Source: Thiocapsa bogorovii (GTDB lineage Bacteria > Pseudomonadota > Gammaproteobacteria > Chromatiales > Chromatiaceae). From it: 64,000 nucleotides of DNA. The stretch spans positions 186,001-250,000 of the forward strand of contig NZ_CP089309.1 in NCBI RefSeq assembly GCF_021228795.1, in the 5' to 3' direction. A model generated the notes under the pieces. The model had not been told where the DNA came from and did not search any database. It saw nothing but the letters and a program-made list of their open reading frames with translations. A program made the position numbers and the translations under genes. Shown piece by piece: positions 1-9,541 of this stretch (position 1 is the stretch's first letter; each line of letters begins with the position of its first letter).

Positions 1-27
1 GCGTTCGGTACGATCGAATTCCTTCAT
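1..27 (-). CDS. rbfA: RbfA, 5' end only (ribosome-binding factor A)
   Basis: Only the first nine codons are inside the window; they read MKEFDRTER. This resembles the usual RbfA amino terminus (a short lead, then an acidic/phenylalanine pair and R-T-x-R). The ATG lies four bases downstream of the infB stop, and rbfA follows infB in most gammaproteobacteria, where it is a cold-shock 30S maturation factor. The call rests on gene order plus nine residues, so it is probable rather than proven. Confidence 0.65.
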
Positions 28-31
28 TCGA

Positions 32-2779
32 TCAGATCTCGCGGGCCCGTTCGGTCCGCTCGAAGACCTCGATCTGGTCGCCCGGCTGCACGTCGTTGTA
101 GTTCTTTACGCCGATGCCGCACTCGATGCCTGCCTTGACCTCGTTCACGTCGTCCTTGAAGCGCCGCAGCGACTCGAGCGCCCCCTCGTAGACCACGACG
201 TTGTTGCGCAGGACGCGGATCGGGCTGTTGCGACGGATCGCACCCTCCGTGACCATGCAGCCGGCAACCGCGCCGAACTTCGACGAGCGGAAGACATCGC
301 GCACCTGAGCAAGACCGATGATCTCTTCGGTCACGATCGGACTGAGCAGGCCCGAAATGGCCTTCTTCACGTCGTCGATCAGCTCGTAGATAATGCTGTA
401 GTAGCGCAGGTCGAGGCCCTTGTCCTCGATCACCCGGCGCGCCGCGGCGTCGGCTCGGACATTGAACCCGAGCAAAATGGCGTTGGAGGTGACGGCCAGG
501 TTGGCGTCGGATTCGGTAATACCGCCGACACCGACCGCGACCAGCGCAACCTTGACCTCCTCGTTGCCGAGTTTGAGCAGGCTGTCTTTGAGTGCCTCGA
601 GACTGCCCTGCACGTCCGCCTTGACGATGAGGTTGACGCTCTTCTGCTCGCCGTCCTTGATCTGCGCGAAGAGTTGGTCGAGGCTCACGCCACGCTGCTC
701 GTCGAAGCGGCTCTGTCGAGAGCGCGCCGAACGGAATTCCGCGACCTCGCGCGCCCTGCGCTCGTCGGCGACCGTCATGACGTCGTCGCCGGCATAGGGG
801 GTGCCCGAGAGACCCAGCACCTGGACGGGAATCGATGGACCAGCCGCCTCGACCGGCGCTCCGGCCTCGTCGAACATGGCTCGAACACGACCGTATTCGC
901 CGCCGCTGACGATGATATCGCCGCGCCGCAGCGTTCCGGACTGGACCAGGACGGTCGCGACCGGGCCGCGGCCCTTGTCGAGACTGGACTCGACGATCGT
1001 CCCGCGGGCGGGGCCGTCGACGGCGGCCTTGAGCTCGAGGACCTCGGACTGCAACAGAATTCCGTCGAGCAAATCGTCGATGCCGTCGCCGGTCTTGGCC
1101 GAGACCTGCACCATCATGGTATCGCCGCCCCACTCCTCGGCGACGACCTGGTGCTGAGTCAGCTCCTGCATCACCTTGTCCGGATGGGCATCGGGTTTGT
1201 CGATCTTATTGATCGCGACGATCAGCGGAACACCCGAGGCTCTGGCGTGCTGGATCGCCTCGACGGTTTGCGGCATGACGCCGTCGTCCGCCGCGACCAC
1301 CAGGATGACGATGTCCGTCACCTTGGCCCCTCGAGCGCGCATCGCCGAGAAGGCGGCATGGCCGGGGGTATCGAGGAAAGAGACCGTCCCCTTCGGTGTC
1401 TCGACGTGATAGGCGCCGATATGCTGGGTGATCCCGCCCGCCTCGCCCGAGGCGACACGAGTGCGCCGGATATAGTCGAGCAAAGAGGTCTTGCCGTGGT
1501 CGACATGCCCCATGATGGTGACGACCGGAGGACGCGGCACCATCTCGGCCTGCTCGACCTGCTCCTGGACCTCTTCCATCAACACGCCTTCGGCGTCGCG
1601 CTCGTCGGCGCGCACAGCCGTATGACCGAGCTCCTCGACGACGATGGTCGCCGTGTCGCGATCCAGCGTCTGGTTGATGGTCACCATGACGCCCTGCTTG
1701 AAGAGCTCGCGGATCACCTCGGATGCCTTGACCGACATGCGGCTGGCGAGCTCGCCGACCGAAATGGCCTCGGGGATCTCCACCTCGCGGACCACCGGCG
1801 CGGTCGGCTTCTGGAAGACATGCTTATCCTGCAGCTGCGGCTTGAGCGTCTTCTTCTTCCGACGCAGTCCGCGCCCGGCGGTACCGCCGCCGGAATCGAT
1901 CTCTTCGTAGTCGGCGCCCGGGATGACCGCAGCCTCGCGGCCTCGCGAGCTGTCCTTGCGTCCGGCCTTCTTGACCGAACGCTCCTTCTCGGAGAGTTCC
2001 GCCGGCTTCTTCAGGGCTGCCTTCTTCGACTTCGATGCCTCTGCGCGACGGGCGACGACCGCCGCTGCAGGCACGTCCTCGGGACCTTCATCATCGAGAT
2101 CGGTCGCGGCGCTTGCGGCCTCCTGCTCCGCAGCCTCTGCGGCAAGTCGAGCGGCCTCTTCGGCCGCACGCGCCGCCTCGGCGACGCGTCGCTCCTGCTC
2201 CTCGATCCGACGCTTCTCGTCCTGCTCGCGAGCTTGGCGCTCTTGCTCCTCCTGCTCGGCAAGTCGGCGGGCCTCCTGCTCGGCCCGTAAGGCCTCGAGC
2301 TCGATGCGGCGGCGCCCGCCATCGTGCGCAGGTGTCGCGGACGAGGAGCGCTCGCGCTGCGGCCGCGCACGCTCCACGGCCGGACGCTGCTGGGCAGCGG
2401 CGGCGGACGGCGGCGGGACCGGCTCATCGGCGCGCTTGACGTAGGTCCGTTTGCGACGTACCTCGACGCTCACGGTCTTCGCCCGCGCGGCGGGGGTGGG
2501 TCGAGCACTTCCGACATTTCCCCGTGGAGCCGCCGCAGGCTGGCGCAGCTCGCTGACCGACTTACGCTTGAGCGTCACTTGCGCGGGCGTGGTACCGCTG
2601 TCGGCTTCCGCCTTTCCGTGGCTGCGACGCAGATAGCCGAGGAGCTGGAGTTTCTCCTGCTCCGTCAAGGTAGTCTCCGCGCTTTCAGCGGTGATGCCTG
2701 CCTCGTTCAGCTGTGTCAGGAGGCGCTCAACCGGGATGCCGACCGTAGAGGCGAGTTGCTTGACCGTGACTTCACTCAT
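32..2779 (-). CDS. infB: Translation initiation factor IF-2
   Basis: A 915-residue GTPase that brings initiator tRNA to the 30S subunit and promotes 50S joining in the cytoplasm. The first ~50 residues form an IF2_N domain. A long charged, Ala/Glu/Arg-rich linker (about residues 60-330) is followed by a second IF2_N-like region and the G domain. Visible GTP motifs are GHVDHGKT (about residue 425), DTPGHAAF and NKID. Two beta-barrel domains and the fMet-tRNA-binding C-terminus follow. Length and order fit the long proteobacterial IF-2. It starts 18 bases after the nusA stop, in the conserved rimP-nusA-infB-rbfA operon, so transcription is probably shared. Confidence 0.98.
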   Translation of the reverse strand: MSEVTVKQLASTVGIPVERLLTQLNEAGITAESAETTLTEQEKLQLLGYLRRSHGKAEADSGTTPAQVTLKRKSVSELRQPAAAPRGNVGSARPTPAARAKTVSVEVRRKRTYVKRADEPVPPPSAAAAQQRPAVERARPQRERSSSATPAHDGGRRRIELEALRAEQEARRLAEQEEQERQAREQDEKRRIEEQERRVAEAARAAEEAARLAAEAAEQEAASAATDLDDEGPEDVPAAAVVARRAEASKSKKAALKKPAELSEKERSVKKAGRKDSSRGREAAVIPGADYEEIDSGGGTAGRGLRRKKKTLKPQLQDKHVFQKPTAPVVREVEIPEAISVGELASRMSVKASEVIRELFKQGVMVTINQTLDRDTATIVVEELGHTAVRADERDAEGVLMEEVQEQVEQAEMVPRPPVVTIMGHVDHGKTSLLDYIRRTRVASGEAGGITQHIGAYHVETPKGTVSFLDTPGHAAFSAMRARGAKVTDIVILVVAADDGVMPQTVEAIQHARASGVPLIVAINKIDKPDAHPDKVMQELTQHQVVAEEWGGDTMMVQVSAKTGDGIDDLLDGILLQSEVLELKAAVDGPARGTIVESSLDKGRGPVATVLVQSGTLRRGDIIVSGGEYGRVRAMFDEAGAPVEAAGPSIPVQVLGLSGTPYAGDDVMTVADERRAREVAEFRSARSRQSRFDEQRGVSLDQLFAQIKDGEQKSVNLIVKADVQGSLEALKDSLLKLGNEEVKVALVAVGVGGITESDANLAVTSNAILLGFNVRADAAARRVIEDKGLDLRYYSIIYELIDDVKKAISGLLSPIVTEEIIGLAQVRDVFRSSKFGAVAGCMVTEGAIRRNSPIRVLRNNVVVYEGALESLRRFKDDVNEVKAGIECGIGVKNYNDVQPGDQIEVFERTERAREI

Positions 2780-2797
2780 GAACTGACCTTTATTCCT

Positions 2798-4300
2798 CTA
2801 TTCCTGCGGGGCGTCCGCAAACCAGGGCTCGCGGGCCTTCATGATCAAGCGGGCCGCACGCTCGCGGTCCATCCCGTCGATAACCAGCAGGTCGTCGACC
2901 GACTGCTCGGCGAGATCCTCGACTGTGGCCACGCCGCGCTCCGCAAGGGCATAGGCCAATGGCTCGTCCATTCCATCCATTTCCAATAGATCCGGCGCCG
3001 GATCCCGAGCCCCGTCTTCCTCGGTGGCGATCGCGCGCGTCAACAGCACGTCGTTTGCACGCTCGCGCAGCAACTCGATGGTCTCGTCGTCCAGCTCGTC
3101 GATCGCCTGCATCTCGACCAGAGGCACGTACGCCACTTCGTCGACCGTGCTGAAACCCTCTTCGACCAGAATCGCCGCAAGGGTCTCGTCGACACCCAGC
3201 TGCTCCATAAAGTTCTGGACCGAGCGAACGGCCTCCTGCTCGCCCTTGGCCGCCGCGTCTTCCTCGTTCATCACGTTCAGCTCCCAGCCGGTCAACTGAC
3301 TGGCGAGGCGAACGTTTTGTCCGTTGCGCCCGATGGCTTGCGCAAGATTCTCTTCCTTGACGGCGACATCCATGCTACGCGCCTCTTCGTCGATGACGAT
3401 CGAGACGACATCGGCCGGAGACATGGCGTTGATCACGTATTGAGCGGGATTGTCATCCCAGAGGATGATATCGACACGCTCACCATTGAGCTCGTTGGAG
3501 ACGGCCTGTACGCGAGAGCCGCGCATTCCGACACAGGCGCCGACGGGATCGATGCGCGGGTCGGTGGTCCGCACGGCGATTTTGGCGCGGGAGCCCGGAT
3601 CGCGCGCCGCACCCAGGATCTGGATCAGCCCCTCGCCGACCTCGGGAACCTCGAGCTTGAACAGCTCGATCAGCAACTCCGGAGCCGTCCGACTGACAAA
3701 CAGTTGCGGACCCTTGGGCTCGGAGCGGACATCGTAGAGATAGCCGCGCAGGCGATCGCCGGGGCGCACCGACTCGCGCGGAATCACATGGTCGCGCGGA
3801 ACCAGCGCCTCGGCATTGCTGCCGAGATCCACCATGATGGTGCCGCGCTCGGCCTTCTTCACGATGCCGGTGACCAGTTGACCTTTACGCTCGCCGAAGG
3901 CCTCGACGATCTTCGCCCTCTCGGCCTCGCGGACCTTTTGCACGATCACCTGCTTGGCTGTCTGGGCCGCGATGCGACCGAACAGCTCGGAGTCGATCTC
4001 CTCCTCGATGAAGTCGCCGGGGCCGAGCTCGGGCTCGAGGATCTGCGCCGCCGAGGCGGTAATCTGCCGAGACGGCGCCTCGAGCACACCCTGCTCGGGG
4101 TCGGGAATGATCTCCCAACGTCGGAAAGAGCGGTAGTCGCCGGTCTTGCGGTCGATCGCGACACGCACGTCGATCTCCCCGCCGTGTTTCTTGCGGGTGG
4201 CAGACGCCAGTGCGGCCTCGATGGCCTCGAAGATGACGCCTTCGGGGACGTCCTTCTCGTTCGAGACGGCCTCCACGACCATTAAGATCTCTTTACTCAT
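2798..4300 (-). CDS. nusA: Transcription termination/antitermination factor NusA
   Basis: A 500-residue RNA-polymerase-associated factor acting in pausing, termination and antitermination. The order is: N-terminal polymerase-binding domain (1-~130), S1 domain (~135-200), two KH domains (GMRGSRVQ near 240 and AIGRNGQN near 310), then two helical C-terminal acidic repeats (~365-425 and ~440-490). The repeats contain paired helix-hairpin-helix motifs such as LLVIDGMD. Length and domain count equal the enterobacterial protein. A GAGGTGG Shine-Dalgarno sequence precedes ATG at 4300. It lies between rimP and infB in the standard operon, downstream of the putative rimP attenuator. Confidence 0.98.
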   Translation of the reverse strand: MSKEILMVVEAVSNEKDVPEGVIFEAIEAALASATRKKHGGEIDVRVAIDRKTGDYRSFRRWEIIPDPEQGVLEAPSRQITASAAQILEPELGPGDFIEEEIDSELFGRIAAQTAKQVIVQKVREAERAKIVEAFGERKGQLVTGIVKKAERGTIMVDLGSNAEALVPRDHVIPRESVRPGDRLRGYLYDVRSEPKGPQLFVSRTAPELLIELFKLEVPEVGEGLIQILGAARDPGSRAKIAVRTTDPRIDPVGACVGMRGSRVQAVSNELNGERVDIILWDDNPAQYVINAMSPADVVSIVIDEEARSMDVAVKEENLAQAIGRNGQNVRLASQLTGWELNVMNEEDAAAKGEQEAVRSVQNFMEQLGVDETLAAILVEEGFSTVDEVAYVPLVEMQAIDELDDETIELLRERANDVLLTRAIATEEDGARDPAPDLLEMDGMDEPLAYALAERGVATVEDLAEQSVDDLLVIDGMDRERAARLIMKAREPWFADAPQE

Positions 4301-4423
4301 TCCACCTCATCCGACTCAAAAGATCCGGCTCGCAACACGATCGAGCCGACGCGATCGACGACCGACGTGCGACTTGACCGAATGCGGCTATGCTCTTCCG
4401 CCACGTATCATGGTCCGGCAACG

Positions 4424-4882
4424 TCAAAAGACGGGGATAAGCCGGGCGATCTCGATCCGATTCACGGGGATCTCCCAGAGACGACCATCCGCCTCAAGGC
4501 TCACGATGCCCTCTTCGCATCCGCGAAGAATGCCTTCCAGACTCCGTCGCCCTTCGAGCTTCTCACTCAATCTCACCTTGGCGCGCGAGCCTTCGAAACG
4601 CCGAAAATGCTCGGGAAACACCAGTGGCCGATCCAATCCGGGCGAGGAGACCTCCAGGTCGTAGCGCCCCTGAAGGGGGTCTTCGACATCCAGGACAGCG
4701 CTCAACTGGTCGCTTACGGCAGCGCAGTCGTCGAGTCCGATACCACGCTCGTGGTCGATATACACCCGCAGCGTGGCGCCGCTGGCACCGCGCTGAAACA
4801 GCTCGACACCGACAAGCTCGTAGCCCAGAGGTTCGACAACCCCGTGGGCCAACTGACTGAGACGACTTTCCGCAGGCTCCAT
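4424..4882 (-). CDS. rimP: Ribosome maturation factor RimP
   Basis: A 152-residue protein needed for late 30S maturation. Family features seen are the N-terminal ESRLSQLAHGVVEPLGYELV segment, the central DLEVSSPGLDRPL motif and the C-terminal SH3-like barrel ending in NRIEIARL. The reading frame is open further upstream to 5071, but the ATG at 4882 gives the normal family length and follows a GAAGGG ribosome-binding site eight bases away, so I chose it. It is the first gene of the rimP-nusA-infB operon. An intrinsic terminator ends 18 bases upstream of the start codon. Confidence 0.95.
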   Translation of the reverse strand: MEPAESRLSQLAHGVVEPLGYELVGVELFQRGASGATLRVYIDHERGIGLDDCAAVSDQLSAVLDVEDPLQGRYDLEVSSPGLDRPLVFPEHFRRFEGSRAKVRLSEKLEGRRSLEGILRGCEEGIVSLEADGRLWEIPVNRIEIARLIPVF

Positions 4883-4900
4883 CACACGCCCTTCAGAAAC

Positions 4901-4922
4901 AAAAATTGGGCCATTGGCCCAA
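4901..4922 (-). terminator. Intrinsic terminator in the rimP leader (probable attenuator)
   Basis: On the minus strand TTGGGCC-AAT-GGCCCAA is a 7-bp GC-rich stem with a 3-base loop, followed at once by five T. The T run ends 18 bases before the rimP ATG and just before its Shine-Dalgarno sequence, so read-through or termination here would gate the whole nusA-infB operon. Computationally proposed gammaproteobacterial rimP leaders have this arrangement. The structure is seen in the sequence; regulation is inferred. Confidence 0.7.
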
Positions 4923-5459
4923 CGACTTAAAGATCCGCCCTCGACCCGACACAACCGACTGCATCGAGACGACGGTCTCGCCAGCGGATAATCGCTGCAC
5001 CGATCCGATCCCGGGCCATGAGAACCGCGTGGACGTGCGAGGCGCCGGACGGTTGACACCCGGTCGACCACCTTTCAAGGGAGACCGCCGACCTGAAGTT
5101 CGGCAGCGATAAAAGACCCAGGATAAAAAAACCCCAGCGAAGGGGTTCTTATGAAACGCCGACCTTCAAGGTGCTCGCAGGAGACTTCATCTACGAAGCC
5201 CTTGGAGTGTATCCGGTCCGACCTTGATCCGCAAGGTTGTTGATCGCGCAGCGGCCGATATCGCGAGAGTACTGCGCGATGCAAAGACACGTCCGACGAA
5301 CCACCCGCACATTGCCAAACACCTCCTCGCCGGTGCAGTCTCCAGGCACCGAGAGACCATCGGCCGGCGAGCGCGCCGCCGGCTCGACGCCGGGTGTCGA
5401 TCGCTTTCGGCAACCTCCGGCACGCCATCCAGGGACGGAAGTCCGAGAAGGTGGTATCC
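4923..5459. other. Intergenic region between the nusA operon and the SprT-like gene
   Basis: I found no convincing protein gene in these 537 bases. The region holds a strong minus-strand terminator at 5125-5147 with no recognised gene in front of it. Upstream of that terminator there is a plausible minus-strand promoter (TTGCGG, 17 bases, TACACT; about 5200-5240), which would yield a transcript of roughly 80 nucleotides. That transcript contains a 13-codon frame beginning MKSPASTLK without a clear ribosome-binding site. The first part of the region (4923-5120) is the rimP operon leader. Confidence 0.5.
5125..5147 (-). terminator. Intrinsic terminator without an assigned gene
   Basis: On the minus strand AACCCC-TTCGCT-GGGGTT is followed by a run of seven T that begins with the last stem bases. 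It is a textbook Rho-independent terminator for leftward transcription, but no protein gene ends in front of it. It may end a small RNA or an orphan leader. Confidence 0.75.
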
Positions 5460-6017
5460 ATGACAGGCGAATCGATGACCGACGCGACGATGACTACTCC
5501 CTCACCGACCGAGCACGCCGCGGCCCGCACCGGAGCGCTTCTGCGCGAGGCGGAAACCTGGTTGCATCTCGCCATGCCTCGAGTCGAGATCCGATTCGAC
5601 CTTCGCGGGACCTCAGCGGGGCAGGCGCGGATGCGAAGCCGGTCTTTCGCAATCATCCGCTACAACGCGACGCTATTGAGCATGCACGAGACACATTTCG
5701 TATCTGAGACCGTGGCGCATGAGGTCGCCCATGTCGTGGCCTTCGTGAAGCACGGGCCGCGTATTCGGCCACACGGACCGGAATGGCAAGCCGTCATGCG
5801 TCATTTCGGTGTCGAGCCTTCACGCTGCCATCGCTACGACGTCTCGAGGCTGCGCACGCGATCCCTGCAGCGGTTTCTCTATCGCTGCGACTGTGGAACG
5901 CACGAGATCAGCAGCATCCGCCACAATCGAATCTGTCGAGAAGGGACCGTCTATCTCTGCCGCCGCTGCAGGCAACCCCTACAGCATGAGGTCGACCTGC
6001 AAAATGAGAGATCCTAG
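5460..6017 (+). CDS. SprT-like zinc metalloprotease-fold protein
   Basis: A 185-residue protein with a SprT-like domain. The zinc-binding HEVAH helix (about residue 87-91) follows a typical MRSRSFAIIRYN strand, a third histidine lies about 15 residues later in the RIRPHGPEW segment, and a C-terminal treble-clef zinc ribbon is formed by CDC and CRRC pairs. Bacterial SprT proteins are uncharacterised; eukaryotic relatives (Spartan) cleave DNA-protein crosslinks. I chose ATG 5460 because GAGAAGG lies about seven bases upstream. An in-frame GTG at 5394 would add 22 residues with no homology-like features. It stands alone on the plus strand. Confidence 0.85.
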   Translation: MTGESMTDATMTTPSPTEHAAARTGALLREAETWLHLAMPRVEIRFDLRGTSAGQARMRSRSFAIIRYNATLLSMHETHFVSETVAHEVAHVVAFVKHGPRIRPHGPEWQAVMRHFGVEPSRCHRYDVSRLRTRSLQRFLYRCDCGTHEISSIRHNRICREGTVYLCRRCRQPLQHEVDLQNERS

Positions 6018-6269
6018 TACCCCTTTTTCACCTTATTTTGCATGCTCGCACATCTAAGGTGGACCGGGGTACTCGGCAGCGAACGGGTTTCGAAGTTCGA
6101 AATTCGACAACCGGACGTCGACGAGGCTCTCAACCGCCGCCCGGAGACCGGTTTTCGCGAAGGCCGTCGGACGCATCGCGAGGCGGAAACTCCGTCTCGC
6201 GCATCCGCAGCCGAGGTCGGCTCGACACATCCGCGCGAAGGCGGATGCAACCGCTCCGCCCGACGAGGG

Positions 6270-7283
6270 CTATCGCTGATAGGCAGGCGCGCCGTAGCCC
6301 GGCCCGTAAACGGGCCCGAAAGCCGGCCCGTAAGCAGGATAGCCGGCCGGGGCGGCCATCGGTGCCGGCATCTCCATCCGCTCCCAGTATTCCCGGGCAC
6401 GCTGGTCGGCGGCGCGCCGCATGTTTTCATATTCCGCCATCATGCGAGCACGATACTGAGCGGCACTTTCGCGGCGACCTTCGAACGCGGGGGCGGCGCC
6501 GGACGGCGCAGGAACGACCTCCGTACGCGCCAAGGGCTGGGGCACGACAGGCACAGGCGCGAAGTCCTGCCGGGTCAATGCGGGCGCCGGCGCCTCGGCC
6601 GACGCGGGTGCCGTTTCCGACGACGACTCGTCTCCCATCAACGATTCGGCAAACGCAGTTGCCTCCGCGTCCTTCATCGGCGGCGACTCGGCGGTCGTCT
6701 CGGCGGAAACGGCATCCGTGTCGGCCGCAACCTCCGGCTCCGCACGGGTTGCTTGAGGCGTTGCAGGCGCCGTCGCGGGTAAGGGGGCCGAGTGGCGACT
6801 AAACGCAGAGGCGGCCGGACGGTCTTCCGCGACCCGCACGGGCGCGGGGCTGGCTACGGATTCCTGCGGGGCGGCGCTCGTCTCCACGACAGCCGGCTGC
6901 GGATCGGCCGAATCGACAGCGGCGGACTCGGCGACGACAGGCTCGGCGACGACAGGCTCGACGTCGGCCGGCTCGGCCGTGCCCGTCAATTCCTTGACCT
7001 TCCCCACGACCTGGTTGAAGCCATCGGCCCCGGCGGCGGTCACATCGGCGATCACGGTTTCCGCAGAGGCCGTGAACTCCCCGAGCTTGTCGACGATCTT
7101 CTGGAAGCCGTCAGCTTCCGCGCTGCTCTCGCCGGTCAAGGCGACCTGCGTCGTATCGCCGGTGGACTCATGGTCGGCCGAGCTCAGATACAGGTAACCG
7201 AAGGCAATCACGACGGCCCAAAGGGATAACTTCGGGATCCAGCCGAGACCGGAGCGTTTGGGTGCAGTTTCCTCGGTGGCCAT
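6270..7283 (-). CDS. Membrane-anchored Ala/Pro/Glu-rich protein with Gly-Tyr-Pro tail
   Basis: A 337-residue protein of unknown function. A single transmembrane helix lies at about residues 15-33 (LSLWAVVIAFGYLYLS). Two related amphipathic segments of the form DGFQKIVDKLGEF and DGFNQVVGKVKEL follow (about 59-100), then ~150 residues of low-complexity Ala/Pro/Glu linker. A basic helix (YRARMMAEYENMRRA) and a tail built of GP/GY repeats (AYGPAFGPVYGPGYGAP) end the protein. The tail composition resembles structural sulfur-globule proteins of Chromatiaceae, but the membrane anchor does not, so that link is only a hypothesis. AGGAG precedes the ATG. It lies downstream of the methylthioinosine phosphorylase gene. 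Confidence 0.8.
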   Translation of the reverse strand: MATEETAPKRSGLGWIPKLSLWAVVIAFGYLYLSSADHESTGDTTQVALTGESSAEADGFQKIVDKLGEFTASAETVIADVTAAGADGFNQVVGKVKELTGTAEPADVEPVVAEPVVAESAAVDSADPQPAVVETSAAPQESVASPAPVRVAEDRPAASAFSRHSAPLPATAPATPQATRAEPEVAADTDAVSAETTAESPPMKDAEATAFAESLMGDESSSETAPASAEAPAPALTRQDFAPVPVVPQPLARTEVVPAPSGAAPAFEGRRESAAQYRARMMAEYENMRRAADQRAREYWERMEMPAPMAAPAGYPAYGPAFGPVYGPGYGAPAYQR

Positions 7284-7448
7284 TTCGGATTCTCCTGGAA
7301 AAGCGATAAAGTAAGGGACGCTTATGGTATCAGAGTTTCCTGATGTACTTAAACACCTTGCGCTACCGACAGTCCGGCGAAGCCTGTTCGAGGCCCCGGA
7401 TCCGACCTTCCGAGCCGACGGGCCAACCGAACGGATCGCCCTAAGGGA

Positions 7449-8198
7449 TCATCCCGAGGTTGCGACGATCCGGAGGACCTTACGCACACGCCCGACACAG
7501 TCGGATAGATGAGACTCGATCTCGGCCATTGTGATCACACCCTCGCCCTTGCCCGCCGCCCAGTTCACGACGAACGCTAGGCTCGCGTAGCAGAGCCCGA
7601 GCTCCCGGGCGATCCCGGCCTCCGGCATGCCGGTCATCCCCACGAGATCGCAGCCGTCGCGCTCCAAACGAGCGATCTCGGCGGTGGTTTCGAGACGCGG
7701 TCCCTGGGTCGCGGCATAAACCCCCTCCTCGATCGCCGGATGACCGGATTCGGCGCAGGCGCGAATCAAGACTTGGCGCAGCTCTTCGCAGTAGGGCGAG
7801 GTCATGTCGACATGATCGAGCGCCCCCTGCTCGCCATCGTAGATGCTGTGATCTCGCCCGTACGTGTAGTCGACGAGGTCGTGCGGAACCGCGAGCGCCA
7901 GCGGGGAGAAGCGCGCACCGATCCCGCCGACCGCGGCCAGCCCGACGACACGCTCTGCCCCCAAGGCGCGCAGCGCCCAGAGATTGGCGCGGTAGTTGAT
8001 CCGGTGGGGCGGCAGCCGATGCTCGGCGCCGTGACGCGGTATGAAAAGGATCTCGGCGCCATCGAGGCGCCCGATCGCGACCGGCGCCGAGGTCTCGCCG
8101 AAGGGGGTTTCGACCCGACGAGACGCCTCGAGCTCGAGGTCGGGAAAGTCCGAAAAACCAGATCCACCGATGATGGCGAGAAGGCTCATGCGCTTCAT
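7449..8198 (-). CDS. S-methyl-5'-thioinosine phosphorylase (MTAP/PNP family)
   Basis: A 249-residue purine nucleoside phosphorylase-family enzyme. It shows the phosphate-binding GGSGF at the N-terminus, the family PRHG motif, NYRANLWALRALG, QGPRLET and the substrate-site segment GMTGMPEAGIAREL. Its gene is near nagZ, the neighbourhood in which Pseudomonas encodes methylthioinosine phosphorylase rather than methylthioadenosine phosphorylase, so I prefer that specificity. A methylthioadenosine substrate cannot be excluded by eye. Two starts (8198 and 8189) are possible; neither has a strong ribosome-binding site. Together with mtnC at 52.4-53.1 kb it points to methylthio-compound salvage. Confidence 0.85.
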   Translation of the reverse strand: MKRMSLLAIIGGSGFSDFPDLELEASRRVETPFGETSAPVAIGRLDGAEILFIPRHGAEHRLPPHRINYRANLWALRALGAERVVGLAAVGGIGARFSPLALAVPHDLVDYTYGRDHSIYDGEQGALDHVDMTSPYCEELRQVLIRACAESGHPAIEEGVYAATQGPRLETTAEIARLERDGCDLVGMTGMPEAGIARELGLCYASLAFVVNWAAGKGEGVITMAEIESHLSDCVGRVRKVLRIVATSG

Positions 8199-8258
8199 GA
8201 AGGTCCGAAATTGACTCGAAATTGGCCGCGCAGTCTAGCGGAGGGCGGCGAGGAAGCC

Positions 8259-8281
8259 AAAAAAAGGCGCCTTGCGGCGCC
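8259..8281 (-). terminator. Intrinsic terminator after the hemerythrin-like gene
   Basis: On the minus strand GGCGCC-GCAA-GGCGCC is followed by seven T. It lies 42 bases past the stop codon of the hemerythrin-like gene and separates that gene from the phosphorylase gene downstream. Confidence 0.85.
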
Positions 8282-8322
8282 GGTCTCTTGTCGTCGAGCG
8301 GTCTTGACGACCGAGTCGACTC

Positions 8323-8799
8323 TCAAACGGATGTCTTGAACGCGCTCGCGTCGGATTTTCGGGATCGATCGGTGAAAATGCCGATCTCGATGAGCTTCGG
8401 AAAAAGGACCTGCTCTTCGCGATCGATGCGCTTGTCAACCATATCGAAGATCTCGTGCGTTTCAGCAAGAAAATCTTCCGTGAAGTTGAAATCGCAGTTT
8501 TTCAACCAGTGCTTATGGTAGTCGTCGAAGGTTTTGCGCAAGGGCTTTTCGCCGCTGATGAAGCCCCACGCGATCGACTTGACCTTGGGGTCTTCATGGA
8601 TGAGGAGGGTCGGGTAGAGACTGCGATCCTCATCGGCGAGATGGCTGCGAACCTTCGTACCAAGGTCGCACAACAGCTCGTAAGCGGTCTTCGCATTCGG
8701 GCGAATGCGCAGCTGCTCGGGGGTGAGAAGCGATCTGAGATCCTCGATCATCTGACGCAGTTCGCCATGTGTGTGGCGGTAGTCTTCCAGGGTCGGCAT
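8323..8799 (-). CDS. Hemerythrin-like HHE cation-binding protein
   Basis: A 158-residue four-helix protein of the HHE hemerythrin-like type, binding a di-iron centre and probably sensing or scavenging oxygen or nitrosative species in the cytoplasm. Likely ligands are in HTHGEL (residues 9-14), HLADEDRSLYP, YHKHW and EEQVLFP, spaced as in the family. The frame is open to 8886, but ATG 8799 is preceded by GGAGGA at a good distance and begins the domain, so I chose it. It has its own promoter-like sequence at 8911-8937 and its own terminator, and is probably monocistronic. Confidence 0.85.
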   Translation of the reverse strand: MPTLEDYRHTHGELRQMIEDLRSLLTPEQLRIRPNAKTAYELLCDLGTKVRSHLADEDRSLYPTLLIHEDPKVKSIAWGFISGEKPLRKTFDDYHKHWLKNCDFNFTEDFLAETHEIFDMVDKRIDREEQVLFPKLIEIGIFTDRSRKSDASAFKTSV

Positions 8800-8910
8800 G
8801 CACCATCCTCCGATTGTTATGGGTTGTGCGGTCGTCACGTCCCGCGGGGCGAAGACATCGACGCCGCCCCGGGGAGGACCGATCACGCTGAAACAACACG
8901 CAGATCAGGG

Positions 8911-8937
8911 TGTATACCAAAGCTCAAAAGGTGTCAA
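8911..8937 (-). promoter_or_regulatory. Probable sigma-70 promoter of the hemerythrin-like gene
   Basis: On the minus strand a perfect TTGACA (8932-8937) is followed 15 bases later by TATACA (8911-8916). The hexamers are excellent; the spacer is two bases short of ideal. It lies about 110 bases upstream of the start codon at 8799 and just past the hpt stop. Confidence 0.6.
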
Positions 8938-8989
8938 AAAGCGGGTACTTATATTCGGGTTTCAACAAATACCCATAGAGCCGTCGCGC

Positions 8990-9541
8990 CTACACGTCCT
9001 CATCGGCCACTGCATAGATCCCGGCTGCGTTTCGGAAGTAGTCCTTGTAGTCGAGCCCGTACCCATAGAGATACCGGTCCTCGACGTGCACACCCACGAC
9101 ATCGGCCTCGCACGCATGTTCGCGCTCTTTGGACACCAGAACAGCCGTGTGCACGCTTGCCGCCCCGTCTTCATGACAGGCATCGACGATCTGACGCAGC
9201 GTAATGCCCTCGTCGAGAATGTCGTCGAGCACCAAGACATGCTCGCCGCGGATGGCATCCGACGGACGGTAGCGCCAGAGGATCTCCCCGCCGCTGGTTC
9301 GGCCCTGGTAACGGCTGGCATGGATGTAGTCCACCCGCAGTTGAAACTGCAGCCGCGGAAGGAGAAGACCGGCGACAATGACCGCTCCCGTCATGACGCA
9401 AAGCACCAGGGGATCCTTTCCGGCGAGACGCTCGGCAACCGCCGCGGCCATCCGGTCGAGCGCCGCATCGATCTCTTCGGGCGTGACCAGTTGTTGTGCG
9501 CGTGCGGCGACGGCGTCGTAGTCTTTCGGGTCGAGCTTCAT
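8990..9541 (-). CDS. hpt: Hypoxanthine-guanine phosphoribosyltransferase
   Basis: A 183-residue type I phosphoribosyltransferase that salvages hypoxanthine/guanine with PRPP. The PRPP motif VLVLDDILDEGITL is at about residues 101-114 and the hood/base-binding region YGYGLDYKDYFRN lies near the C-terminus. It could equally be called hypoxanthine phosphoribosyltransferase. Its start codon overlaps the nagZ stop as ATGA (9538-9541), so the two genes are translationally coupled. With methylthioinosine phosphorylase nearby, hypoxanthine released in methylthio salvage could be recycled by this enzyme (inference). Confidence 0.93.
   Translation of the reverse strand: MKLDPKDYDAVAARAQQLVTPEEIDAALDRMAAAVAERLAGKDPLVLCVMTGAVIVAGLLLPRLQFQLRVDYIHASRYQGRTSGGEILWRYRPSDAIRGEHVLVLDDILDEGITLRQIVDACHEDGAASVHTAVLVSKEREHACEADVVGVHVEDRYLYGYGLDYKDYFRNAAGIYAVADEDV

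Noticed and set aside
674-2290. Long plus-strand open frame antisense to infB
   Set aside because: It is the antisense of a confidently identified gene and arises from high GC; no domain, ribosome-binding site or codon bias of its own. The same applies to the long antisense frames over nusA (3317-4285), patZ (19214-21247), the DUF349 gene (32381-34396) and srfB (59946-61196).
5187-5423. 78-codon minus-strand frame upstream of the orphan terminator
   Set aside because: Arg/Ala-rich composition typical of chance frames in GC-rich DNA; no start signal. A short RNA is a better explanation for the terminator.
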